From an uncultured Rivibacter sp. (lineage in GTDB: Bacteria; Pseudomonadota; Gammaproteobacteria; Burkholderiales; Burkholderiaceae), in the NCBI GenBank assembly GCA_946480925.1, contig CAMLLU010000057.1, forward strand, positions 1-37,384: a DNA stretch of 37,384 nucleotides, read 5' to 3'. The notes beneath the pieces were generated by a model. The model was given only the letters and a program-made list of their open reading frames with translations. It ran no database searches and was not told the DNA's origin. The position numbers and the translations under genes are program-made. Below, in pieces: positions 17,984 to 25,839 of the stretch; positions within the stretch are counted from its first letter, which is position 1; each line of letters begins with the position of its first letter.

Positions 17984-18082
17984 CCCCGCCCCCATGGTTG
18001 CTGGGCCAGCGCTCCCGCCCCGGGGCATTGCGCCTTTGCAGGCCGATACCGTCACAATAGGACAGCACTTTGCCGCCTGCCC

Positions 18083-19606
18083 ATGCCAGCCTCCTTCTTT
18101 TCTCCCACCGGTTTTGAAACGGCGCGCTTCGACGACCCGGCCGCCGCGCTCGACCGCGCTACCTCCATCTACGAGCACAACGTGGGCCACCTGCGTGACG
18201 CCTTGCAGCGCTTCGTGGCCGGCGACAGCTTCACCCAGCACGTGCGGGCCTGCTACCCCTTCGTGCGCGTGCACACCGACACCGTGGCCCGCGCCGATTC
18301 GCGCCTCTCATACGGCTTCGTGGCGGGGCCGGGCACCTACGAAACCACGCTGACGCGGCCCGACCTCTTTGGTGGCTACTACCTCGAACAGTTCCGCCTG
18401 CTGCTCAAGAACCACGGCGTCGCACTCGAAGTGGGCACGAGCGTGCAGCCCATCCCGGTGCATTTTTCGCTGGCCGAGCACGACCACATCGAAGGCAGCC
18501 TGAGCGTGGAGCGGCGCCTGTTGATGCGCGACACCTTCGACCTGCCCGACCTGGGCGCCATGGACGACGGCATCGCCAACGGCACCTACGAGCCCGCGCC
18601 CGGCGAGCCCCAGCCGCTGGCCCTGTTCACCGGCCCGCGCGTGGACTACTCGCTGCACCGCCTGCGCCACTACACCGGCACCGCGCCCGAGCACTTCCAG
18701 AACTTCGTGCTGTTCACGAACTACCAGTTCTACATCGACGAGTTCGTGCGCCTGGGCCGCGAGCTGATGGCGCGCGAGCCGGGCCAGGCGCCGCTGTTCT
18801 CGGGCACCAGCAGCGACGAGTACGTGGCCTTCGTCGAACCCGGCAACGTGGTGACGCGCCGCGCCGGCACACCGGCCGAAGAGGCCGACGCGCTGGGCAT
18901 GCCGCCGCCGCGCATGCCGCAGATGCCCGCCTACCACCTGGTGCGCAAGGATGGCGCGGGCATCACGATGGTGAACATCGGCGTGGGCCCGGCCAACGCC
19001 AAGACCATCACCGACCACATCGCCGTGTTGCGGCCGCATGCCTGGATCATGCTGGGCCACTGCGCGGGCCTGCGCAACACGCAGCAGCTGGGCGACTATG
19101 TGCTGGCCCACGGCTACGTGCGCGAAGACCACGTGCTCGACGAGGACCTGCCGCTGTGGGTGCCCATTCCGCCGCTGGCGGAAGTGCAGGTGGCGCTGCA
19201 GACGGCGGTGGCCGACATCACGCAGCTCACCGGCTACGAGTTAAAGCGCATCATGCGCACGGGCACGGTGGCCTCGACGGACAACCGCAACTGGGAGCTC
19301 CTGCCGCAGCGCACGCCGGAGCGGCGCTTCAGCCAGAGCCGGGCGGTGGCGCTGGACATGGAGAGCGCGACGATCGCGGCGAATGGGTTCCGGTTCCGGG
19401 TGCCTTACGGCACCTTGCTATGCGTGAGCGACAAGCCGCTGCACGGTGAGATCAAGCTGCCGGGGATGGCGAACCAGTTCTACCGGGAGCGGGTGGACCA
19501 GCATTTGCGGATCGGCATCCGGGCGGTGGAGATCCTGCGGCAGCAGCGGTTGGACCAGCTGCACAGCCGCAAGCTGCGCAGCTTTGCCGAGGTGGCGTTT
19601 CAGTAG
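18083..19606 (+). CDS. amn: AMP nucleosidase
   Basis: A 507-residue cytoplasmic enzyme that splits AMP into adenine and ribose 5-phosphate, adjusting the adenylate pool. The N-terminal AMP-nucleosidase domain (about residues 10-180: HVRACYPFVRVHTDT, RLSYGFVAGPGTYETTLTRPDLF) is followed by a nucleoside-phosphorylase-like catalytic domain (MVNIGVGPANAKTITDHIAVLRPHAWIMLGHCAGL, ALDMESATIAANGFRFRVPYGTLLCVSDKPLHGEIKLPG split over about 400-460). Length is close to the E. coli protein. It is monocistronic here, divergent from the peptide locus and convergent with glpQ. In E. coli amn is phosphate-regulated; upstream here there is only half a Pho-box (CCGTCACAATA near 18049). Confidence 0.95.
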   Translation: MPASFFSPTGFETARFDDPAAALDRATSIYEHNVGHLRDALQRFVAGDSFTQHVRACYPFVRVHTDTVARADSRLSYGFVAGPGTYETTLTRPDLFGGYYLEQFRLLLKNHGVALEVGTSVQPIPVHFSLAEHDHIEGSLSVERRLLMRDTFDLPDLGAMDDGIANGTYEPAPGEPQPLALFTGPRVDYSLHRLRHYTGTAPEHFQNFVLFTNYQFYIDEFVRLGRELMAREPGQAPLFSGTSSDEYVAFVEPGNVVTRRAGTPAEEADALGMPPPRMPQMPAYHLVRKDGAGITMVNIGVGPANAKTITDHIAVLRPHAWIMLGHCAGLRNTQQLGDYVLAHGYVREDHVLDEDLPLWVPIPPLAEVQVALQTAVADITQLTGYELKRIMRTGTVASTDNRNWELLPQRTPERRFSQSRAVALDMESATIAANGFRFRVPYGTLLCVSDKPLHGEIKLPGMANQFYRERVDQHLRIGIRAVEILRQQRLDQLHSRKLRSFAEVAFQ

Positions 19607-19616
19607 TTTTTTCTTT

Positions 19617-19699
19617 TGTGCTGGGGTGTTTTGTCGAGGTGGCAGCCTGCCGGGAATCCGCCCCGGCGGGCTATCTCATCGACAAAACACCCCAGCACA
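19617..19699 (+). terminator. Large hairpin after amn (3'-end element, copy 3)
   Basis: Two perfectly complementary 21-base arms (19617-19637 and 19679-19699) enclose 41 bases that hold the TGCCGGG/CCCCGGC core of the element seen after dppB and the methyltransferase. TTGTCGA lies 25 bases after the amn stop. The stem is exceptionally long. The sequence ends without a clean T-run, so intrinsic termination is plausible but not certain; mRNA 3'-end protection is equally possible. Confidence 0.65.
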
Positions 19700-19735
19700 C
19701 AAGCAAACCAACAACTCCCTCGACAAGACTCACCC

Positions 19736-19769
19736 CACAAAAGCAAAGGGCCCGGAACCCCGGGCCCTT
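19736..19769 (-). terminator. Rho-independent terminator of glpQ
   Basis: On the minus strand a 10-base stem (AAGGGCCCGG with CCGGGCCCTT, loop GGTT) is followed by TTGCTTTTG. It lies about 25 bases after the glpQ stop and is a good intrinsic terminator. Confidence 0.8.
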
Positions 19770-19793
19770 CCAACAAAAACCAACCCCCAGAAC

Positions 19794-21050
19794 TCAATCG
19801 TCCCGATCACACCCACGCCCACTCACCAGGCACCGCGCATAACCAGGATCCTTCTTCAACTTCCAGGTCACCCGCGCCGCAACCACCGTATCGGCAAAGT
19901 CCGAAAACACGCCGTCCACGCCCGCTTCGAAGAACTTGAGGTACTCGTTCACCGGGTTCCCCGCAAAGTCCGTCGCCAGCCGCCGCTGCTCATTGCGGAA
20001 GGTGTACGGGTGCACCACCAGGCCGAGCTTGTGCGCGTTGGCAATGATGTCGGTGGCCGGCAGCAGTTTGCGGTCCGCTTCATTCACCGCGCCGTCACCG
20101 TTCACATCGCTGCAAGCCCCGTTGACCAGCGTGCAGGCGCTCGGAATCAGGTAGTACTTCCAAGGCCCCACACCATCGGCATAGGTGCGCACTTCGGCCA
20201 AGCCAGCCGGCGTGAGCAGGTCCTTGAACAGCCCTGCGCGGCCCGAGACGACCCAGTCGTACGGCTTGTCGTAGGGCTTGGTGAAGTCCAGTGAGCCATC
20301 CGGGTTCAGGTCGTTGGCGTCCACCAGCTGCACCAGGCGCACGCTGGTACGTGAGCGCAGGTAGCGCAGGTTGGCCGTCTCGAACGACTGGATGTACACC
20401 GGAGCATGGCGGTGGTTCCAGCCTGCCTTCTGCAGCACGGCCAGCAGGCGGTCTTCGAGCGCCAGGCCGATGCCCTGGTGGTAGGTCGGGTGCTTGGTCT
20501 CGGGGTAGATGCCGATCTGGCGGCCCTTTTCGGCGCTCTTGCGCTTGACCAGCGCGATCACCTCTTCGAGCGTGGGAATGCTGAACTGGCCGTTCAAGCC
20601 CTGCTCGCGGTCACCGAAGGCCTGCACCGCGCGCAGCTGCTTGATCTCGGCCAGCGTGAAGTCGCTGGCGAAGAAGCCGGTGTCGGGTGCGCCGTCGACC
20701 ATCACAGTGCGCTTGCGTGCGGCGAATTGCGGCAGCGCGCTCACGTTGGTGGTGGCGATCAGGTTGGGCTCGTGGCGGGCGATCAGATGGCCGTCCTTGG
20801 TGGCCACCAGGTCGGGCTCCACGTAGTCCGCCCCCAGCTCGATGGCCAGCGCATAGCTCTCGAGCGTGTGCTCGGGCAGGTAGCCGCTCGCACCGCGGTG
20901 GCCGATGACCAGCGGGCTCGGCTCGGCGCGACGCCAGCCGAAACCGTCGCGCCCGTCGTCGTGGGCCCAGGCGGCACCCGTGGAAAGCGCCAGCAGCGTG
21001 GCGGCAGCAGCGGCCAGGGCGCGGCCGGTGCGGTTGCTCAACAGTTTCAT
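19794..21050 (-). CDS. glpQ: Periplasmic glycerophosphodiester phosphodiesterase
   Basis: A 418-residue secreted GDPD enzyme that hydrolyses glycerophosphodiesters to sn-glycerol 3-phosphate and an alcohol. The signal peptide is [29 protein letters not shown]. The GDPD core follows: [20 protein letters not shown] (first catalytic His), [20 protein letters not shown] (second His and metal Glu), [10 protein letters not shown], and near the C-terminus [18 protein letters not shown] four bases before the ATG fixes the start. A calcium-loop-like insert [16 protein letters not shown] (about residue 325-340) resembles a dockerin/EF-hand loop. A PhoB-box-like sequence lies upstream and a terminator follows. 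Confidence 0.94.
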   Translation of the reverse strand: MKLLSNRTGRALAAAAATLLALSTGAAWAHDDGRDGFGWRRAEPSPLVIGHRGASGYLPEHTLESYALAIELGADYVEPDLVATKDGHLIARHEPNLIATTNVSALPQFAARKRTVMVDGAPDTGFFASDFTLAEIKQLRAVQAFGDREQGLNGQFSIPTLEEVIALVKRKSAEKGRQIGIYPETKHPTYHQGIGLALEDRLLAVLQKAGWNHRHAPVYIQSFETANLRYLRSRTSVRLVQLVDANDLNPDGSLDFTKPYDKPYDWVVSGRAGLFKDLLTPAGLAEVRTYADGVGPWKYYLIPSACTLVNGACSDVNGDGAVNEADRKLLPATDIIANAHKLGLVVHPYTFRNEQRRLATDFAGNPVNEYLKFFEAGVDGVFSDFADTVVAARVTWKLKKDPGYARCLVSGRGCDRDD

Positions 21051-21094
21051 GAAACCTCCTCTTCTTGGTGGGAAGGCGACGCTACGTGGGCGCC

Positions 21095-21112
21095 GTGACG
21101 TTGGTTTGACAG
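21095..21112 (-). promoter_or_regulatory. Candidate PhoB box upstream of glpQ
   Basis: On the minus strand CTGTCAA-ACCA-ACGTCAC: two heptamers spaced by four bases, matching the CTGTCAY pattern at six and five of seven positions. It lies 44 bases before the glpQ ATG. A TAGCGT, a poor -10, sits 10 bases after it, which is the expected place in PhoB-activated promoters. Confidence 0.5.
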
Positions 21113-21323
21113 AAGCCCCAGCCGCCGGGGCAGCGGCCGGCCCGGAAGCCTGCGGCTTGCACGGCACGGTTGTCGAGCCCGAAGTAGTAACAGCGGCTTG
21201 CCGGCCCTGGGCGACCCGCTTGTGCCCGGCGCGCCGATCCCTTACGCTGGCCGCAGCTAGGTCAGGCCCCACGACTTCACCCACGGGCGCGGACGCTCTG
21301 CGCTCGGCAACGAGGAGAGCGCC

Positions 21324-23375
21324 ATGTCCGACACCCCGTTCTGCGATACCGCAGCCCTCCGCACGCTGGCCCTGGTGGGCCAGACCGCTGCGGGAAAAAC
21401 CAGCCTCGTCGAAGCCCTGCTGCACAAGTCCGGCGCCATCGGCGCACCCGGCAGCCTGGAGCGCGGCACTACCGTGAGCGACTACGACCCACTGGAGCGA
21501 CGCGCCCAGCACTCCATCAACACGGCGCTCGTGCACCTGCACCACCAGGGCACGCGCGTCCACGTGATCGACACGCCGGGGTCGCCCGACTTCCTGGGCC
21601 AGTCACTACCGGCCCTCGAGGCCGTGGACACGGCCGCACTGGTGATCAGCGCGCAGGCCGGCGTGGAGATGATGAGCACACGCATGATGGAGTGGGCCGC
21701 CAAGCGCAACCTGTGCCGCATGATCATCGTCAACAAGATCGACGCGGAGCGTGTCGATCTCCCGGCGCTGGTGACGCAGATCCAGGCCACCTTCGGCAAG
21801 GAATGCCTGCCGCTGAACCTGCCGGCCAACGGCGGTGCCGGCGTGGTCGACTGCTTTTTCAACCCCTCCGGCGAGGCAGACTTCTCGAGCGTGGAAGCGG
21901 CCCACCGCGCGCTGGTCGAGCAGGTGGTGGAGGTGGACGCGGCCTTCGTCGAGCGCTACCTCAACGACGGCGACGTGGATCCACGCGAGCTGCATGCGCC
22001 GCTCGAACAGGCGCTGCGCGAGGGCCACCTGATCCCGATCTGCTTCGTCTCCGCGCGCAACGGCGCGGGCATTGCCGAGCTGCTGGACGTGCTGGTGAAG
22101 CTGATGCCCAACCCGACAGAAGGCAACCCGCCGCAGTTCCTGCAGGGCGAAGGCGAAGAGGCACGGCCGATCGAGGCAAGACCCGACCCTGCCCTGCACG
22201 TGCTGGCGCACGTCTTCAAGGTCACGGTGGATCCTTACGTCGGCAAGATGGGCATCTTCCGCATTCATCAGGGCACGGTCACGCGCGACAGCCAGCTCTA
22301 CATCGGCGACGGCCGCAAGCCCTTCAAGGTGGGCCACCTGTTCATGCTGCAGGGCAAGGACCACGTCGAAGTGCAGCGCGCCGGCCCCGGCGAACTGTGC
22401 GCGGTGGCAAAGGTGGACGACCTGCACTTCGACGCGGTGCTGCACGACGCGGCCGAAGACGACCACATCCACCTGAAGCCGCTGGACTTCCCCGTGCCGG
22501 TGCATGGCCTGGCCATCGAGCCCAGGCGCCGCGGCGACGAGCAGCGCATGTGGGACATCCTTCAGAAGCTGGTGGACGAAGACCCTTGCCTGAAGGTGGA
22601 GCACGTGGCCACGACCAACGAAACCGTCGTCTACGGGCTGGGCGAGTTGCACCTGCGCACGCTGCTCGAGCGGCTGACCGACGTTTACAAGTGCGAAGTC
22701 AACACGCGCCCGCCGCGTATTGCCTACCGCGAAACCATCACGGCCCCTGCCGAGGGGCATCACCGCCACAAGAAGCAGACCGGCGGCGCCGGCCAGTTCG
22801 GCGAGGTGTTCCTGAAGGTGGAGCCGCTGCCGCGTGGCGCGGGTTTCGAATTCGTCGACAAGGTGAAGGGCGGCACGATCCCCGGCCAGTTCATGCCCGC
22901 GGTCGAAAAGGGCGTGAAGCAGGCGATGGACGGCGGCGTGATCGCGGGCTACCCGGTGAAGGACGTGCGTGTCATCGTCTACGACGGCAAACACCACAGC
23001 GTCGATAGCAAGGAAATCGCCTTCATCACCGCCGGCCGCAAGGCCTTCATCGACGCGATGCTGAAGGCCGGCCCCATCGTGCTGGAGCCGATCGTCAACG
23101 TGGAGATCACCGCGCCTGAATACGCCACCGGCGACATCACCGGCGATCTCTCATCCAAGCGCGCGCAGGTGAACGGCACGCATGCGCTCGGGCTGGGCAC
23201 GCTGGCCGTGCGCGCGCAGGTGCCACTGTCGGAGCTGAGCGGCTACCAGTCGCGCCTGAATTCGATGACCAGCGGCCAGGGCAGTTACACGCTGGAGCTG
23301 AGCCACTACGACCAGGCGCCCCCCAACGTGCAGCAGCAACTCGCAGGGCAGTACAAGCTGCGCGACGAGGAATAG
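21324..23375 (+). CDS. EF-G-like translational GTPase (non-canonical paralog)
   Basis: A 683-residue EF-G-family protein. The G domain has GQTAAGKTS (P-loop), [17 protein letters not shown] (switch 1 area), DTPGSPDF (G3) and NKID (G4). Domain II starts near [20 protein letters not shown], domain IV carries [17 protein letters not shown], and the C-terminal domain has [30 protein letters not shown]. It differs from canonical FusA in the switch region and length and stands alone, away from any str operon (rpsL, rpsG, tufA are absent), so it looks like the second EF-G-like class. A role in translation or ribosome recycling is likely but unproven. GAGGAG lies just upstream of the ATG. Confidence 0.88.
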   Translation: MSDTPFCDTAALRTLALVGQTAAGKTSLVEALLHKSGAIGAPGSLERGTTVSDYDPLERRAQHSINTALVHLHHQGTRVHVIDTPGSPDFLGQSLPALEAVDTAALVISAQAGVEMMSTRMMEWAAKRNLCRMIIVNKIDAERVDLPALVTQIQATFGKECLPLNLPANGGAGVVDCFFNPSGEADFSSVEAAHRALVEQVVEVDAAFVERYLNDGDVDPRELHAPLEQALREGHLIPICFVSARNGAGIAELLDVLVKLMPNPTEGNPPQFLQGEGEEARPIEARPDPALHVLAHVFKVTVDPYVGKMGIFRIHQGTVTRDSQLYIGDGRKPFKVGHLFMLQGKDHVEVQRAGPGELCAVAKVDDLHFDAVLHDAAEDDHIHLKPLDFPVPVHGLAIEPRRRGDEQRMWDILQKLVDEDPCLKVEHVATTNETVVYGLGELHLRTLLERLTDVYKCEVNTRPPRIAYRETITAPAEGHHRHKKQTGGAGQFGEVFLKVEPLPRGAGFEFVDKVKGGTIPGQFMPAVEKGVKQAMDGGVIAGYPVKDVRVIVYDGKHHSVDSKEIAFITAGRKAFIDAMLKAGPIVLEPIVNVEITAPEYATGDITGDLSSKRAQVNGTHALGLGTLAVRAQVPLSELSGYQSRLNSMTSGQGSYTLELSHYDQAPPNVQQQLAGQYKLRDEE

Positions 23376-23379
23376 CCGC

Positions 23380-23982
23380 TCAAGGCCTCGAAGCCGCTGG
23401 AGCGGCCGCCGCGGCCTTGCGGTCCGCGGCTTCCTGCAGGGCCTTCATGCGCGCCATCCAGTCGCTCCAGTCGATGGGGCCGCTGTCGAAGCGCTTCTTC
23501 AGGTTGGCCAGCACGTTGCCCCAGGCAGCGTCGAAGTAGTTGTAGGCCTTGTCCCAGTCGCCTCCGTCGCCCCAGCCGGTGTGGTGCAGAGACAGGCGCG
23601 TGAGCTTGTCCGACACCGGCTCGAACCTCAACACGACCAGCGTGCGCTGCGCGCGTGCCTCGGGCAGGGTTGGCGGCGCGTTCCAGTCGAACGACAGCAT
23701 CTTCTTGGGCTGCAGCGCCATGTAGCGCATGTCGTCGGCACCCTTCAGCCCGGCAGGCGCAAACGGGTTGAAGTGGATGTTGAAGGCCCCGCCGGGACGC
23801 GCTTCGATCTTCGCGTCGGGCGCAAAGAAGCTGGTGATGCCTTCGCGCGTGGTCCATGCCTCCCAGGCCTGGTCGAGCGTGGCGTTCACCTCCACCTGCT
23901 TGGTGATGGCGCGCTCGGCGGCATGCCCTGCCGCGACCCACAGGCTGCACACGACAAGGGCGGTCCAGGCTGGCAGGCGCAT
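23380..23982 (-). CDS. Secreted SRPBCC (AHSA1-like) family protein
   Basis: A 200-residue protein with a signal peptide (MRLPAWTALVVCSLWVAAGHA) followed by a START/AHSA1-type fold: ITKQVEVNATLDQAWEAWTTREGITSFF, ARPGGAFNIHFNPFAPAG, MLSFDWNAPP, LTRLSLHHTGWGDG, and WDKAYNYFDAAWGNVLANLKKRF. Such proteins bind hydrophobic ligands; the ligand here is unknown. Export is uncommon for this family. It converges on the EF-G-like gene, with only four bases between the two stop codons. A short Ala-rich tail ends it. Confidence 0.85.
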   Translation of the reverse strand: MRLPAWTALVVCSLWVAAGHAAERAITKQVEVNATLDQAWEAWTTREGITSFFAPDAKIEARPGGAFNIHFNPFAPAGLKGADDMRYMALQPKKMLSFDWNAPPTLPEARAQRTLVVLRFEPVSDKLTRLSLHHTGWGDGGDWDKAYNYFDAAWGNVLANLKKRFDSGPIDWSDWMARMKALQEAADRKAAAAAPAASRP

Positions 23983-24059
23983 GGTGATCTCTCGCGGAAA
24001 TGGGAAGCGCAGTATGCGCCGCGGGCCTGATCAAGCACCCTTTATCATTCGAGGCCTGC

Positions 24060-24081
24060 GCCGGGCTATGCCCGGCCTTTT
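24060..24081 (+). terminator. Terminator-like hairpin before the HTH gene
   Basis: GCCGGGC-TAT-GCCCGGC followed by CTTTT, only ten bases before the next plus-strand ATG. No plus-strand gene precedes it, so it may be an attenuator in the leader of the downstream gene, or block stray antisense transcription. Confidence 0.45.
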
Positions 24082-24091
24082 GCCGTTTGCC

Positions 24092-24667
24092 ATGCCCCAT
24101 GACCTCGCCAGCATCCGCCTCGACAACGCACTCGCCCTGTTCGACGAGTTCGTCGCCGCCACAGTCAAACACCCGGATGCCGCCACCTTGCGCGGGCTGG
24201 AGCGCCGGTTTGCCGAGCGGCTGCAGATCCAGCCGAGCTACTGGAGCCAGATCAAGAGCCGCTCGCGGCAGATCGGCGAGCGGCTGGCGCGTCAGTTCGA
24301 ACAGCTGAGCCACAAGCCCAACGGCTGGATGGACCAGCCGCATGGCCACGGCACAGCCGCCGCCACAGCTGCGCCCAACGCCCCCACCACGGTCGCTGTC
24401 GCGGCCGCCGCCGCTGCCCCAGCCCAACCGCAGGACGACGACGAACGCTTCATCGTCGGCCTCGTGCTCACTTACTACCGCCGCCACCCTGAGCGCGCAC
24501 GCGCTCGCCTGCTCGATCTGCTGGGCGAGGTGCTGAGCCCCAGTGCGCTGACGGCCCAGCCGCATGCGAAGCCCGCAGAAAAAACACCGGCCAAGCCGGC
24601 TGACGATGGCCACGAGCTGTGGACCAGCACGCAAAAGGGTGTGGCGCCGTTGAAACGCAAACGCTGA
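24092..24667 (+). CDS. Putative HTH DNA-binding protein with Ala-rich linker
   Basis: A 191-residue protein in two parts. Residues 5-75 (NALALFDEFVAATVKHP, FAERLQIQPSYWSQIKSRSRQIGERLARQFEQ, KPNGWMDQPH) resemble the HTH of phage-repressor/XRE-like proteins, where SYxSQI/K-xGxxLAR-GWMD is typical. A Thr/Pro/Ala linker with six consecutive alanines (about residue 90-115) joins a C-terminal helical piece (DDDERFIVGLVLTYYRRHPERARARLLDLLGEVLSP). The tail is Lys-rich. The start at 24092 is chosen over an in-frame Met eight codons earlier that lies in the hairpin. It is probably a transcription factor; the call is by pattern only. Confidence 0.6.
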   Translation: MPHDLASIRLDNALALFDEFVAATVKHPDAATLRGLERRFAERLQIQPSYWSQIKSRSRQIGERLARQFEQLSHKPNGWMDQPHGHGTAAATAAPNAPTTVAVAAAAAAPAQPQDDDERFIVGLVLTYYRRHPERARARLLDLLGEVLSPSALTAQPHAKPAEKTPAKPADDGHELWTSTQKGVAPLKRKR

Positions 24668-24696
24668 GCCCCTTGATCTAGGGATAAAAAGCGCTT

Positions 24697-24727
24697 GCGC
24701 AAGATAATGAGTTGTTTATCATTGCGC
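24697..24727. promoter_or_regulatory. Fur-box-like imperfect palindrome
   Basis: GCGCAAGATAA and TTATCATTGCGC are inverted repeats with a one-base bulge around TGAGTTGT. The inner AATGA...TTATCATT resembles a Fur operator, off by one base in spacing. It lies 98 bases before the first of three small ORFs. Fur control is a guess from the sequence alone. Confidence 0.4.
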
Positions 24728-24825
24728 CCAAGTCGCTGCCCCAGGTGCCCCAAAGGCACCACCCCTCCGAAGTAACCGCAGCGGCGACGCCCGCCCACAA
24801 CCCCCTCGCCGATCAGGAGCTCACG

Positions 24826-24999
24826 TTGTCCACCTTCGCCCCGTCCACCACCACGCTGCATCTGCCTTCGACGGCCGGTGACTGCGCTGCTGCCGCCAAG
24901 CTGCAGCAACGACGCGTGCGACGTGGAGCCGCTGGAGCCAAGGCTTGCGTGTTTGCACTGATCGAGAACCTGACCCCGTCCAGGGCGCTTGGAGTTTGA
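24826..24999 (+). CDS. Small hypothetical protein (57 residues, TTG start)
   Basis: CAGGAG lies a few bases before a TTG at 24826 and the frame is open to 24999, followed at once by tandem terminators. The protein (LSTFAPSTTTLHL..., KLQQRRVRRGAAGAKACVFALIENL) resembles nothing I know. The region could instead be a noncoding RNA: palindromic operator, about 300 bases, then terminator. Low certainty. Confidence 0.35.
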   Translation: MSTFAPSTTTLHLPSTAGDCAAAAKLQQRRVRRGAAGAKACVFALIENLTPSRALGV

Positions 25000-25031
25000 G
25001 CCGCAGAGCACACTGCGTCATTCATCTCCTG

Positions 25032-25061
25032 ACGGCCCGGTTTTCCGGGCCGTTTGCTTTT
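25032..25061 (+). terminator. Rho-independent terminator
   Basis: ACGGCCCGG-TTTT-CCGGGCCGT, a nine-base perfect stem, followed by TTGCTTTT. It ends the transcript of the 24826 small ORF or sRNA. Confidence 0.8.
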
Positions 25062-25068
25062 GGGCACG

Positions 25069-25105
25069 GCCCGGACGGTTCCCCACCGCCCGGGCTGTTT
25101 TGTTT
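25069..25105 (+). terminator. Second terminator-like hairpin in tandem
   Basis: GCCCGGACGGT pairs with ACCGCCCGGGC (one mismatch in 11, five-base loop) and is followed by TGTTTTGTTTG. It lies just upstream of the next small ORF, so it could also act as an attenuator in its leader. Confidence 0.6.
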
Positions 25106-25136
25106 GTGTTTGCCGCTGTCATCAAGGAGTCGAGAC

Positions 25137-25316
25137 ATGAAGAAGATCACCACCACCCTCACCGTCGCAGGCAAGAAGCCACGCAATCCACTGGTCGCCC
25201 CGGCGCGATTCCGCCAGGCCGGCAGCCACGGGATGCGAAGTCCATCTGCCTTGCGCCAACAGGCCCAGCGGTCGCTGCGCGGCGAACTGAAGAGCCTGCA
25301 TCCGCCCAGTCCGTGA
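25137..25316 (+). CDS. Small basic hypothetical protein (59 residues)
   Basis: ATG at 25137 preceded by AAGGAG at good spacing, encoding MKKITTTLTVAGKKPRNPLV... and ending LRGELKSLHPPSP. It is strongly basic, with no signal peptide or membrane segment. Motifs such as KKPRNPLVAPARFR and LRQQAQRSLRGEL give an impression of a small nucleic-acid-binding protein, but I know no family for it. It is followed after 69 bases by the 97-residue ORF and may be co-transcribed. Confidence 0.55.
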   Translation: MKKITTTLTVAGKKPRNPLVAPARFRQAGSHGMRSPSALRQQAQRSLRGELKSLHPPSP

Positions 25317-25385
25317 ACCGCGGCGGGTGACTCGACCGAGCCAACACACGAGAGGTCGAGCACCGCCACCGAGGAGCTATCGATC

Positions 25386-25679
25386 ATGTTGTCGAGTTAT
25401 CAGACCCCCAGGCCCGCCGCACGATCCGGCTGGGCCATCCCACCGACCGAAGGCCTGCGCATCCACTTGGTGAGCGCGCTGTTGACCGTCAGCGCAGCGC
25501 TGTTGCATCTGGCGGTGCGCTTGCAGCATGCACAGGCCGCGGCCAAGGTGTCGCAGCAGGCCCCCGAGCCTTCTGTCGCGCCTCGGCTGGAATACCACGC
25601 CGAAGCCGGCGCACCGGAAGGCGCCTTGTACGTCAACGGTCAACTGGCCGGCTGGATCAGCGGCGTGAGCCGGCTGTGA
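25386..25679 (+). CDS. Small single-pass membrane protein (97 residues)
   Basis: ATG at 25386 with GAGGAG about nine bases before it. Residues 26-45 (LRIHLVSALLTVSAALLHLAVRL) form one hydrophobic segment; the remainder would be exposed and ends in EGALYVNGQLAGWISGVSRL. The arrangement (short basic N-terminus, one membrane helix, small C-terminal domain) suits an inner-membrane or periplasm-facing protein. Function unknown. A strong terminator follows 41 bases after the stop, so it closes the small-ORF unit. Confidence 0.6.
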   Translation: MLSSYQTPRPAARSGWAIPPTEGLRIHLVSALLTVSAALLHLAVRLQHAQAAAKVSQQAPEPSVAPRLEYHAEAGAPEGALYVNGQLAGWISGVSRL

Positions 25680-25720
25680 ACCGCCCCAAGCAGCCGGCCG
25701 GCTGCCGTTACCACCCTTGC

Positions 25721-25751
25721 AGGCCTGCCGCACAAGCGGCAGGCCTTTTTT
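25721..25751 (+). terminator. Strong rho-independent terminator
   Basis: AGGCCTGCCGC-ACAA-GCGGCAGGCCT, an 11-base perfect stem, with a T6 tail. It separates the small ORFs from the HDOD gene and rules out a start of that gene upstream of here. Confidence 0.92.
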
Positions 25752-25839
25752 CTTGGCGTCTGGGCACGGGTGCGCGAACATCGCTCAAGTCCGCACGCGC
25801 GGCACCGATAAACACGAGGACGAAGGATTCCTCTGCGCA

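Noticed and set aside
18049..18066. Pho box upstream of amn
   Set aside because: Only the first heptamer (CCGTCAC) fits; the second half does not match. Kept as a remark only.
25717..25839. Extended start of the HDOD protein
   Set aside because: The extension begins inside a strong rho-independent terminator and adds no family sequence.
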